From Nostoc sp. FACHB-152 (lineage in GTDB: Bacteria > Cyanobacteriota > Cyanobacteriia > Cyanobacteriales > Nostocaceae), in the NCBI RefSeq assembly GCF_014697475.1, contig NZ_JACJRV010000005.1, positions 170,250-234,249 of the forward strand: a DNA stretch of 64,000 nt, read 5' to 3'. The first letter of the stretch is position 1, and each line of letters begins with the position of its first letter. Position numbers and translations under genes: made by a program. The notes beneath the pieces are model-generated. The model was not told the origin of the DNA. It saw nothing but the letters and a program-made list of their open reading frames with translations, and did not search any database. Below, piece by piece: positions 7,931 to 16,763 of this stretch.

Positions 7931-10378
7931 TTAAGAATTTGTAATTAATTTTGCAACTGTAATTATGGCTTGTCCTAAAGATAAGCCGCCATCGTTAGCA
8001 GGCACTAAGCTATGAGTTAGTACGTTAATTTTTAATTCTTGTAACTGTTGAGTAACCAACTGAAATAAGATAGTATTTTGAAATACTCCTCCTGTGAGAA
8101 CTACTTGAGAAATTTGATATTCTTGACACAGAAGCTTAACCATGTTGACTACAACATGAGCTAAACTCTTGTGAAATTTAGCAGCTATGACTGATTGAGG
8201 AATTTGTCGCTGCAAATCACTGAGTAAAGCTGACCACATTGGTGCTGAGTCTATACAATAAATATTATCGGAAAAGTTAAAATTTAAAGGATAAATTAGC
8301 TTTTCTTCATTATTATTTAAGATGTTAACATCTACTAGGTTTTCTAAGGTGATCGCAGCTTGTCCTTCATAGCTACATTCTTCTGTGCAGATACCAATAG
8401 CGGCTGCTACAGCATCAAATAATCGTCCTACTGATGAGGCGGGAGGTGAGTTAATGCATTTTTCTATAGCCTGATTTAGTAAGCTTAGAGGCTTTTGCGC
8501 TAAAAATTTTAATATTGCCAAATCAGAATATTCTTGTTGGCACTTATCCCAAAGATTAGCTGATATTAAGTGGGCGTAAGTGTTTCGCCAAGGTTGATAA
8601 ATTGCTTGTTCACCACCAATCATTGCAATTGGTTTAAATGTTGCTAGTCGCTGAAATTTATGATAATCAGCTAAGAGGAATTCTCCGCCCCAAAGTGTGC
8701 CATTTTCACCGTAGCCCAAACCATCAAATGCAATACCTAATACTGGTAATGTATTTAAAGGAATACCATTTTCCGCCATGCAAGCGGCGATGTGGGCGTG
8801 ATGATGTTGAATTTGATATAGAGTAGTTTGATTTGCCGATGCGAGTTCTTTACCGAGTTTGCTAGAGAGATATTCTGGATGTTTATCAATAGCGATCGCT
8901 TCTGGTTTATGCTCAAATAAATTCAAGTATAAATTCAGCGTATCTTGATAGGTATTAAACGCCGCAGCATTTTCTAAATCACCTAAATGTTGCGATAAAA
9001 TAGCCTCTCCATCACGCAACAAGCAAAAGGTATTTTTTAACTCACTACCCATTGCTAAAATTGGTGGTACTTTATCAAATCCTGGTGGTAAATTAATTGG
9101 TGCTGGTGCGTATCCTCTCGCACGGCGAAGTATTTGGATTTTCTCACCAACAACCCGCGCCACTGAATCATCAACACGGTTAATAATATCTCGGTTATGT
9201 AAAATAAAATAATCAGCAATCTTCCATAACTTTTCTCGCGCCTCATCATTATTAATACACTGCGGTTCATCAGAAATATTCCCACTTGTTAACACAATTG
9301 GTCGATTCATCCGCCGCAAAATTAAATGATGCAAAGGCGTATAAGGTAACATGAATCCGAGGCTATTTTGCCCAGGCGCAACAGATTCTGCTATACAATA
9401 TTGCTGCGTATTCTTATTATCTACAGAACTTACACTAAAATCCTCTAAAACTCTTCTTTTCTCTTTTCCTTCGTGTACTTCGCGTTCTTTGCGGTTCGTT
9501 TCTTCTTTCTTCCGCAACAAAACAACTGGCGCAGCAGAACTAGCTAATAACTCCTTCTCTTTCCTACTGACTATACAATACTCTTCAATTACAGCCAAGT
9601 CTCGCGCCATCAAAGCAAAAGGCTTATCATAACGCCTCTTCCTCTGACGCAATTTTTGTACAGCCGCTTCATTTGTCGCATCACAAGCTAAATGAAATCC
9701 ACCTATCCCCTTAATTGCGACAATCTCACCCTTTTGCAACAATGTACAAACTGCATCTACATCATCCATCATCGAGAACATAGAAGCAGTCACAGGTTTA
9801 CCATCAGCACGTTCTAGCCAAGCAGAGGGGCCGCAAACATGGCAAGCTGTAGGTTGAGCGTGAAATCTGCGATTTTCTACATCATTGTATTCCTCTGTAC
9901 ATTCGGGACACATGACAAACGCAGACATACTGGTATTGCATCTGTCATAAGGAATGGCGCGAATAACACTCAGACGAGGGCCGCAATGAGTACAGTTAGT
10001 AAAAGGGTAACGATAAAACCGACTAAAGGGGTCAAAGATTTCTTTTTGACATTGCGGACAAGTAGCCGCATCTGGTGTGATTTCAGTTTTGATTTTGTTG
10101 CTGACACTCTGGGAAATTACAAAATCATCAAAGTTATACTCTTCTGTACAAGAGGTTCTGATTAATTCTTGAATTCTTGCCAAAGGTGGACATTCGTGCT
10201 GTAATCTAGCAACAAACTCTGCTATCGCTTCCTCACTCCCAGAGGCGCGAATTAATACACCTTGTCCATCGTTACAAACATCCCCTCGCAACCCGCAAGC
10301 TTTAGCCAGACGATAGACAGTTGGACGAAACCCTACCCCTTGAACAGTACCCTTAACTCTGATTTCTTCACTCGCCAT
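7931..10378 (-). CDS. hypF: HypF, carbamoyltransferase for NiFe-site cyanide ligands
   Basis: HypF makes a carbamoyl-adenylate from carbamoyl phosphate and ATP and transfers it to HypE. The 815-residue protein has an N-terminal acylphosphatase domain (RVKGTVQGVGFRPTVYRLAK), a double zinc-finger region (CPQCQKEIF, NCTHCGPR, CPECTEEY, CHVCGP), a YrdC-like domain (IVAIKGIGGFHLACDA) and a Kae1-like carbamoyltransferase domain (HHHAHIAACMAE; VLTGGVFQN). Between LLRKK and IAESVAPG lies a Lys/Glu-rich insert of about 40 residues, absent from the usual family pattern. It is encoded by dispersed-repeat-like DNA at about 9397-9515. The start at 10378 overlaps the end of the NHL-repeat gene by 11 bases, which implies coupling. 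Confidence 0.95.
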   Translation of the reverse strand: MASEEIRVKGTVQGVGFRPTVYRLAKACGLRGDVCNDGQGVLIRASGSEEAIAEFVARLQHECPPLARIQELIRTSCTEEYNFDDFVISQSVSNKIKTEITPDAATCPQCQKEIFDPFSRFYRYPFTNCTHCGPRLSVIRAIPYDRCNTSMSAFVMCPECTEEYNDVENRRFHAQPTACHVCGPSAWLERADGKPVTASMFSMMDDVDAVCTLLQKGEIVAIKGIGGFHLACDATNEAAVQKLRQRKRRYDKPFALMARDLAVIEEYCIVSRKEKELLASSAAPVVLLRKKEETNRKEREVHEGKEKRRVLEDFSVSSVDNKNTQQYCIAESVAPGQNSLGFMLPYTPLHHLILRRMNRPIVLTSGNISDEPQCINNDEAREKLWKIADYFILHNRDIINRVDDSVARVVGEKIQILRRARGYAPAPINLPPGFDKVPPILAMGSELKNTFCLLRDGEAILSQHLGDLENAAAFNTYQDTLNLYLNLFEHKPEAIAIDKHPEYLSSKLGKELASANQTTLYQIQHHHAHIAACMAENGIPLNTLPVLGIAFDGLGYGENGTLWGGEFLLADYHKFQRLATFKPIAMIGGEQAIYQPWRNTYAHLISANLWDKCQQEYSDLAILKFLAQKPLSLLNQAIEKCINSPPASSVGRLFDAVAAAIGICTEECSYEGQAAITLENLVDVNILNNNEEKLIYPLNFNFSDNIYCIDSAPMWSALLSDLQRQIPQSVIAAKFHKSLAHVVVNMVKLLCQEYQISQVVLTGGVFQNTILFQLVTQQLQELKINVLTHSLVPANDGGLSLGQAIITVAKLITNS
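9466..9500. repeat. Dispersed CTTCGTGT-type repeat inside hypF
   Basis: This stretch (TTCCTTCGTGTACTTCGCGT and following) is a relative of the spacer repeat at 13915-13949 but lies in the coding sequence of hypF, where it encodes part of an extra Lys/Glu-rich loop. Confidence 0.65.
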
Positions 10379-11552
10379 AGTTAAACCGCCACAGCAAAAT
10401 TCGGTTATTTCCAGAATCAGCAATTACCGCCGTTTTGCCGCAAATTTTGACTCCATAAGGCCAATTCACACTATCTCGCGTCGGGAGTCCATAATTGCGG
10501 TTTTCACTTTTGCTTTGACAACTGTTTTGTCCAATAATTGCAGAGGCGATCGCACCTTGCAATGATAATATTGACTCTGGCTGCTTCCATCCTAGCAACC
10601 GCGAATTTGCCGTATCTGCAACTAGCAACCATTCCTCAGTTGTCGCCACCCCATAAGGCATACTTAAACTACTTGCACTCGGCAAATAAACTCCTTGATT
10701 CATTTCTACAAAATGGAAGCTATTTTGTCCTAACACTACCGCACAAGGGGCATTATTTTCTGTTGGTATACCTTGCCAAATCATCACTCGATGATTACCC
10801 GCATCAGCAACAACTAAATTATTATTCCACACAGCAATATCGTGACACCAACGCATACTCGCCGCCGTTGCCGAAGCACCGCCATTTTCATTACGAGAAA
10901 TCATATCTGGTTGTCCCAGAACTAAATCAGCAGGCTGACCATTTTCTGTAGGAAATTCCCGCCAAATTAACAACCTTCTATTACCTGTATCCGCAACAAA
11001 TAGCTTTTCTTGATAATAAAAAACACCGTAAGGCCAGTGCATGGTATTTGCATCTGCTTGCTGACTGCCGCGATTTGGTTCATTGTCCACAAAATTAGCC
11101 TGTCCTAATACCAAATCGGCTGGAACATTGCTATCTTCTGGCACATTTTTCCAAATCAAAATTCGGTGATTCCAAGCATCAGCCACCGCTAAACCTTGAC
11201 CACAAACACAAATTCCTGTAGGTACACTAACCGTTGTTCTTCCTGGTGTAACTTTAGCATTTTGTCCTTCGTGGTAAAAGTCTGGTTGTCCAATTACCCA
11301 GTCCGCAGGTTGATTATCTTTTGTGGGTAAATTTCGCCATCCTAGTAAGCGATGATGTCCTGTATCTGATACCCATAATGGCCCGGTTTCTGATATTAAA
11401 CAAGCACCACGGGGGCCAAACATTGTTATTGGACTAGGTGCTATTGGTATCGCTAATTGTTGCGGTTCAAGAGTAGTACCTAAAATTACCTCTGCACCGT
11501 TGGGTAATAAAGGTAAATTTGCTAAAGAATTACTGCTATTGGAAATAGACAT
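10368..11552 (-). CDS. NHL-repeat (six-bladed propeller) protein of the extended hyp operon
   Basis: This protein of about 394 residues consists of repeated propeller blades of the form WPYGV...VADTGNRRLLIW.. with the spacer PADLVLGQ seen at least four times (for example VADAWNHRILIWKNVP and VADAGNHRVMIWQGIP). Such NHL repeats form a beta-propeller for protein binding. No signal peptide is evident, so it is probably cytoplasmic. It is directly upstream of hypF and overlaps it by 11 bases. In Nostoc a homologue belongs to the group of genes between hupSL and hyp proposed to act in hydrogenase small-subunit maturation; that role is unproven. The start is uncertain: ATG 11552 or ATG 11573, both lacking a strong ribosome site. 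Confidence 0.85.
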   Translation of the reverse strand: MSISNSSNSLANLPLLPNGAEVILGTTLEPQQLAIPIAPSPITMFGPRGACLISETGPLWVSDTGHHRLLGWRNLPTKDNQPADWVIGQPDFYHEGQNAKVTPGRTTVSVPTGICVCGQGLAVADAWNHRILIWKNVPEDSNVPADLVLGQANFVDNEPNRGSQQADANTMHWPYGVFYYQEKLFVADTGNRRLLIWREFPTENGQPADLVLGQPDMISRNENGGASATAASMRWCHDIAVWNNNLVVADAGNHRVMIWQGIPTENNAPCAVVLGQNSFHFVEMNQGVYLPSASSLSMPYGVATTEEWLLVADTANSRLLGWKQPESILSLQGAIASAIIGQNSCQSKSENRNYGLPTRDSVNWPYGVKICGKTAVIADSGNNRILLWRFNYGE

Positions 11553-11765
11553 TAACCGCAGATGAAAACTCATATTTATTTAAGACTATTGTTGTTTATC
11601 TGCGTGTATCGGTGGTTGCATTTTGAAAAAGAATTATTGGTTAGTAGAGACGCAAAATTTCGCGTCTCTACTGGTTATTCACGAATGATTTATAAATGCG
11701 ATCGCAATTCAACCACGCACTCAAGATTTATAATGAAATCATCCAACGCCAGCGAGATAACGGCT

Positions 11766-12488
11766 ATGCTTTCCCCCGATCTCAAAAATGCGTTACCCAG
11801 TACTGATGAACTGCCATGCTCTGACGATACACCAGTGGATAACGAAGACCAAAATTTATTGCCCAACATTTTATTATTTTTACTTAACTTAATATGGGCA
11901 AATCGCCAAGATTGGTATTTCGGCGTTGATATGGGAGTCTATCACACCACCGGAGTTAACCCCAGAGTGCCAGTAGTGCCAGAGGCGTTTTTGAGTCTAG
12001 GCGTAGAACGGAGAAAAGGCGGTAAATCACGCAAAAGTTACGCCGTCTGGGAAGAAAATGAAGTAGTTCCCATCCTGACATTAGAGATGGTATCCCACAC
12101 ACCAGGGGGCGAATACGACGATAAAATGGCAATTTATGCCAAACTCGGCGTATTGTACTACGTGATTTACAATCCCGAATATTGGCGACGTGACCAACAT
12201 CAACCGTTTGAAGTGTATAAGTTGATAGAAGGTAACTATCAGTTACAAATAGGTGAACCTTACTGGATGCCAGAAATAGGTTTGGGTATTGGTAGATATC
12301 AGGGTGCAGTGGGTGGCATTCCAATAGAACTACTATCTTGGTATGACGAACGGGGTACGCGCTATCTCACCTCAGAAGAACAAGCCGAACAAGAAAAAAT
12401 ACGTGCAGAACAAGCCCAAATTCGTGCCGAACAGTTAGCCCAGTACTTGCGTTCTCTTGGTATAGACCCAGATAATTTACCTAGTTAG
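11766..12488 (+). CDS. Uma2-family (DUF820) endonuclease-fold protein interrupting the hyp operon
   Basis: This Uma2-family protein of about 240 residues has a PD-(D/E)XK-like core: VPVVPEAFLSLGVERRK, then WEENEVVPILTLEMVSHTPG with the conserved Glu, then DDKMAIYAKLGVLYYVIYNP. It ends in a charged coiled stretch (EQAEQEKIRAEQAQIRAEQ) and the tail LRSLGIDPDNLP common in cyanobacterial copies. The cellular role of this widely expanded family is unknown. It is on the plus strand between two minus-strand genes of the extended hyp operon, so it looks like an insertion. The start is ATG 11766 or 11733; the long upstream extension to 11562 is spacer-like and rejected. Confidence 0.75.
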   Translation: MLSPDLKNALPSTDELPCSDDTPVDNEDQNLLPNILLFLLNLIWANRQDWYFGVDMGVYHTTGVNPRVPVVPEAFLSLGVERRKGGKSRKSYAVWEENEVVPILTLEMVSHTPGGEYDDKMAIYAKLGVLYYVIYNPEYWRRDQHQPFEVYKLIEGNYQLQIGEPYWMPEIGLGIGRYQGAVGGIPIELLSWYDERGTRYLTSEEQAEQEKIRAEQAQIRAEQLAQYLRSLGIDPDNLPS

Positions 12489-12511
12489 CAACTACCTATA
12501 GGTCACGTTCT

Positions 12512-13354
12512 TTAAGAAAATTGCACAAATACCTTATCACCTTTAATCTGAACTCGATATGGTTGCAAAGGCACATCAGCCGCAGTGAGACATTCTCCTG
12601 TTTCTAACTTATATTGAAACCCATGTACCGGACAGGTGATGATGCCATTTTCTACCTTACCCGTGTCTAGGGGCGATGCTAAATGAGAGCAAGCATTGCG
12701 GTAACAGGTAATGCGATCGCCTTGTCGATATAAAATTAGCGCATGACCAGCAACTTTAGTAGCAAATATTCCTAAATCTGGAACTTGGTCAATAGTTGCT
12801 ACCCGTACCCAAGCCGCCTTAATTTGAGGAGAAAAGGGGCTAGTTATACCAGTATTGCTATTATCAACCGTAGGGCGATCGCTCACCGCCACAACTTTAG
12901 TAACTTCTGGGCAATAATTCTTAATTGCTTGTTCTACTCCCTGGGTTAATGTCAAATTAGAAGCCGGACAACTACTACAAGTACCAATGAACCTAACTTC
13001 GACGGTATCTGGTGGTTTAAAGGCTACTAATTCTATATCCCCGTTATGGCTTTTTAACCCTGGACGGACTTCTTCTAAAGCTGTTTGAATGCGTTGTAAT
13101 ATCGGGGGTAGTGGTGGTTTAACTAAGTCGTGATATAGCAAAACTGCATACACGATTTCATCCTCAACAGCATGACGCAAAGCTGACATAGACTCTTGTT
13201 TGAGACTTTTAATCAACCTCGTCAATGCTTCCTTGTGCAAATCTTCAATTGCCCTTTTTAGACCGACTGCTACACATCTTTGGCTTTCATCCCAATCAGA
13301 TATAATCGCCTCAAAACGATTAATTTCTGCAATTAATTCCTCAAGTTTAGTCAT
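12512..13354 (-). CDS. NifU C-terminal domain plus Rieske [2Fe-2S] domain fusion protein
   Basis: The 280-residue protein has three parts. An N-terminal helical region of about 90 residues comes first. Then comes a NifU-like scaffold domain (EVRPGLKSHNGDIELVAF with the cluster pair CSSC in GTCSSCPASN). Last is a Rieske-type domain with CSH (NACSHLASPLD) and CPVH (ITCPVHGFQYKLETG) cluster ligands. This is an Fe-S carrier joined to a redox domain. It lies in the extended hyp operon next to hupSL, so an attractive inference is Fe-S cluster delivery to HupS, but no direct evidence is in the sequence. A plus-strand Uma2 gene now separates it from the NHL gene. Confidence 0.88.
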   Translation of the reverse strand: MTKLEELIAEINRFEAIISDWDESQRCVAVGLKRAIEDLHKEALTRLIKSLKQESMSALRHAVEDEIVYAVLLYHDLVKPPLPPILQRIQTALEEVRPGLKSHNGDIELVAFKPPDTVEVRFIGTCSSCPASNLTLTQGVEQAIKNYCPEVTKVVAVSDRPTVDNSNTGITSPFSPQIKAAWVRVATIDQVPDLGIFATKVAGHALILYRQGDRITCYRNACSHLASPLDTGKVENGIITCPVHGFQYKLETGECLTAADVPLQPYRVQIKGDKVFVQFS

Positions 13355-13408
13355 TAGTTATTAGTCAATGGTCAATAGTGATTACAAAGGACAAATGACA
13401 AATGACAA

Positions 13409-13633
13409 TTATCTCGTTTTGAAATCTTTGAGGAGGAAGGGCATAACCATACCTGTAACTAAACTAGACAGGGTTATGGGAATACATAAAGGAGTTTCTG
13501 TTTGGGAAAGTGCAATTAGTAACAGCAATCCAATACTAACCCCAATGGTAGTTTGACGAATAAAATAAACGGGATCGCGTATTAGTTTACCTTGAAGAAA
13601 TAGCTTGGCTGAATAAAACCCAATTTTAAGCAT
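13409..13633 (-). CDS. Small membrane protein of the extended hyp operon (74 aa)
   Basis: This protein of 74 residues has two hydrophobic segments (TTIGVSIGLLLLIALS and PITLSSLVTGMVMPFLL) joined by a short polar stretch, with a positively charged N-terminus (KLFLQGKLIRDP). It is not a shadow frame: it lies 8 bases downstream of the next membrane-protein gene on the same strand, in the operon leading to hyp. I do not recognise a characterised family. Small membrane proteins at this position in Nostoc are part of the extended hyp operon; anchoring HupSL or a maturation complex to the membrane is only a guess. Confidence 0.7.
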   Translation of the reverse strand: MLKIGFYSAKLFLQGKLIRDPVYFIRQTTIGVSIGLLLLIALSQTETPLCIPITLSSLVTGMVMPFLLKDFKTR

Positions 13634-13641
13634 TATGCCTC

Positions 13642-13908
13642 CTAATAATTAATCAGCAAATTGAGTACTGCAAGACCTAAAATAATCGCTGGAATTGCAC
13701 CAGCAGGAGCGAAAAATGCACCTAACATCGCTGAAAAAGAATAACCAATATCTTTTCCTGCTAATATCATGCCGCCAATCGCACCGCCAACCATAGAAAT
13801 GATTGTGGCAATGATGATCCAAACGAATCCGGTAACTATATTGATGTCGCTAGACACCATACTTGTGAGAAAATCACTCACATTAAAATTACTCAAAATC
13901 TCACTCAT
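13642..13908 (-). CDS. Small membrane protein of the extended hyp operon (88 aa)
   Basis: This 88-residue protein has three glycine-rich hydrophobic stretches: IVTGFVWIIIATIISMVGGA, IGGMILAG with FSAMLGAFFAP, and IPAIILGLAVLNLLI. The Gly-rich pattern resembles small membrane proteins with tightly packed helices, but I do not recognise a named family. A dispersed repeat at 13915-13949 separates it from the TPR gene. It is the second gene of the operon and is followed after 8 bases by the 74-residue membrane protein. Confidence 0.72.
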   Translation of the reverse strand: MSEILSNFNVSDFLTSMVSSDINIVTGFVWIIIATIISMVGGAIGGMILAGKDIGYSFSAMLGAFFAPAGAIPAIILGLAVLNLLINY

Positions 13909-13914
13909 TTTTTC

Positions 13915-13949
13915 TTCCTTCGTGTTCTTTGTGTCCTTGGAGATTCGTT
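13915..13949. repeat. Dispersed CTTCGTGT-type repeat
   Basis: TTCCTTCGTGTTCTTTGTGT and the following bases fill the spacer between the TPR gene and the 88-residue membrane protein. A related copy lies within hypF at 9466-9500. Confidence 0.6.
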
Positions 13950-13958
13950 AATATATTC

Positions 13959-14933
13959 CTATTCTCCCGTCCGAATTTCCGCTTCCACATCTTTCAATGC
14001 CTGATTGACTACTTCTGCTTGTTCAAGTTGTTGATTATCGGTAAATATTGACCAAGCTTCTTGATAGTATGCCCGTGCTTGTAAAAGATTATGAGGATTA
14101 CCTAATTCTGGTTTTTTGGGGTCGTCGGGTAAGTTGAATAAGGCGTTAGCTTTGTTAGAAATTGTATTAGCGTATTCTAGAGGTGTGTCTCTGGCGTTAC
14201 GCACTTTTAAGGCTTCGTCATAGGCAGCGATCGCCCTCATGTTATTCTCTACAGGATGGGAACTAACTAAATATTGCAAAGCATTACCCAAGTTGTTTTG
14301 CAACATCGCATATTCTCTAGGATGGTCAATCAGATTAATATGCTTGAGGGCGACTTCAAATGATTGCACAGCCAACCCTTGACGCAAGTATTCCCGTTCT
14401 GATGCCATCGGCATAGAAAGATAGGCGATCGCAATATTGTTGTATAAAATCGCATAATCCTGGGGGTAATCTTGCCAAGTAAACACCCGCAAGGCTTCAT
14501 GATAAGCTTGGATGCTGTCGCTAATTCGCGCCAAGTTATAAGGTGCTAACGCCTGCAACACCAGTCCAAAATTCATCTGCGCCTCTGCAACTTCTTCGGG
14601 TGAAGCTAACCTTTGTAAAATTGGTAACGCCTCTTCATAACCCGACTTCGCTTGCAATAACATATCCGTCCCCGCACCGGGAATTGCTTGTAATGTTCCA
14701 GCCATCCCCACCTGGGCGCGAGCTTTCAGTAGCGGATACTCCTCACCACACATTTCATAAGCCCGGTAATACAGTGAAACTGCATTCCGCAAATCTTGGG
14801 CAGTTTTCGGCTTTTTTTGAAAGCCTTGCGCCATCTCGATCAGCATTTCGATTTTTTCTGCTGTTGTGGCTGACTCTGAAGTGATAGCCGCGATCGCTGC
14901 CTTTACTGCTGAATCTGTAATGCTAGGTGTCAT
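13959..14933 (-). CDS. TPR-repeat protein, first gene of the extended hyp operon
   Basis: This 324-residue protein is mostly helical and consists of tetratricopeptide-like pairs, for example DLRNAVSLYYRAYEMCGEEY, ISDSIQAYHEALRVFTW, EYAMLQNNLGNALQYLV and NMRAIAAYDEALKVRNARD. It has no signal peptide or enzyme motif and is probably a cytoplasmic scaffold. It heads the minus-strand operon and diverges from hupS across a 768-base spacer, an arrangement expected for a hydrogenase-specific assembly factor. Similar TPR genes sit between hup and hyp in other Nostoc genomes. The start has no strong ribosome site but matches the first Met after the spacer. Confidence 0.85.
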   Translation of the reverse strand: MTPSITDSAVKAAIAAITSESATTAEKIEMLIEMAQGFQKKPKTAQDLRNAVSLYYRAYEMCGEEYPLLKARAQVGMAGTLQAIPGAGTDMLLQAKSGYEEALPILQRLASPEEVAEAQMNFGLVLQALAPYNLARISDSIQAYHEALRVFTWQDYPQDYAILYNNIAIAYLSMPMASEREYLRQGLAVQSFEVALKHINLIDHPREYAMLQNNLGNALQYLVSSHPVENNMRAIAAYDEALKVRNARDTPLEYANTISNKANALFNLPDDPKKPELGNPHNLLQARAYYQEAWSIFTDNQQLEQAEVVNQALKDVEAEIRTGE

Positions 14934-15701
14934 AAATTACCATACTTTAGCTGCTTGAGGAATTTAGTATGCAACACCCACGAAAAATAAAAACACATCC
15001 TCACATTTAATCAAAAACCATAATGATTGACGCAGGCTTTGATTCCCTTAGGCGTAACCATCCTAATATTGCTTGAAACTAAGTCTATATACTAGAAAAG
15101 TCTTTCCAATACCTATTTTCTAGTACTCAGGTTCTCAAATTGAGTGCATCAGTTTTTTTACTATAAAACACTCTATCTCTAAAATTCTAGAGGGAAATTG
15201 ACAATATTATTATCAAATTTAAATACTTTGTTTATCAAAAAGACTTTTTGTATCAGCAGTAAACAAAAAACTTGCCATTCAAAATAATGTATAAGTATTT
15301 TTAACTATAAATTTTTCAAAAATAACAATCATTTTGTTCATAAATAGTACATTTTAATCTAAACAAAGCTATAAAATTAAAAATAGAAACCCTTGATAAA
15401 TAAATCATCTAAGCTTAAATTCTAAAATTATTCTAATTCCAGCATCATGGTGATGGCGTATGGGTATTAACGCTTTTATCAAGCAATATGCTATGTAAAA
15501 CCATAGCCATTATTTTTCAATTTAATTCGTAAATAATGCCAATTATTAATTTTTATTTAACAAAAGATAAAAAAGAAAAAAAAATACATTATTCTAAAGA
15601 ATAAACATTGAATAACAGGTGAGAATCTACAAAGCTGTAGCGGCTTGTCGCCACAAATCACCTGCATCATGCATGGTAAACAATAGAAAAACCCATAGCC
15701 A
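14934..15701. promoter_or_regulatory. Divergent hup / extended-hyp control region
   Basis: This 768-base, very AT-rich spacer lies between the divergent hupS and TPR genes and must hold both promoters. The best NtcA-like site I can find is GTA-N8-AAC at 15458-15471, one base off the GTA-N8-TAC consensus and about 230 bases before hupS; this is weak. hup promoters in Nostoc are known to be long and to respond to NtcA, so the length fits. A GC-rich patch at about 15630-15660 contains short inverted elements. No gene was seen in it. Confidence 0.45.
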
Positions 15702-16664
<963 letters not shown>

Positions 16665-16689
16665 TTCGTAGTGATGAGACTTATTGCGA

Positions 16690-16735
16690 AATTCCTTCTT
16701 TCCTTTGCGCCTTTGCGCCTTTGCGTGAGGCAAAA
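16690..16735. repeat. TTTGCG repeat in the hupS-hupL spacer
   Basis: TTCCTTTGCGCCTTTGCGCC and the following bases form a direct repeat of TTTGCGCC units in the 99-base spacer between hupS and hupL. It belongs to the same dispersed family as the copies near the hyp genes. Repeats in hupS-hupL spacers have been reported in other Nostoc strains. Confidence 0.65.
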
Positions 16736-16763
16736 AATATTTATGCAAGAGGTCTACTAACCA

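Noticed and set aside
13368..13556. Plus-strand frame of 62 codons opposite the 74-aa membrane protein
   Set aside because: The minus-strand gene fits the operon and has clean membrane helices; the plus frame begins in a heptamer repeat.
15240..15262. NtcA-like GTATCAGCAGTAAAC
   Set aside because: GTA-N8-AAA misses two bases of the right half-site; no better than chance in AT-rich DNA.
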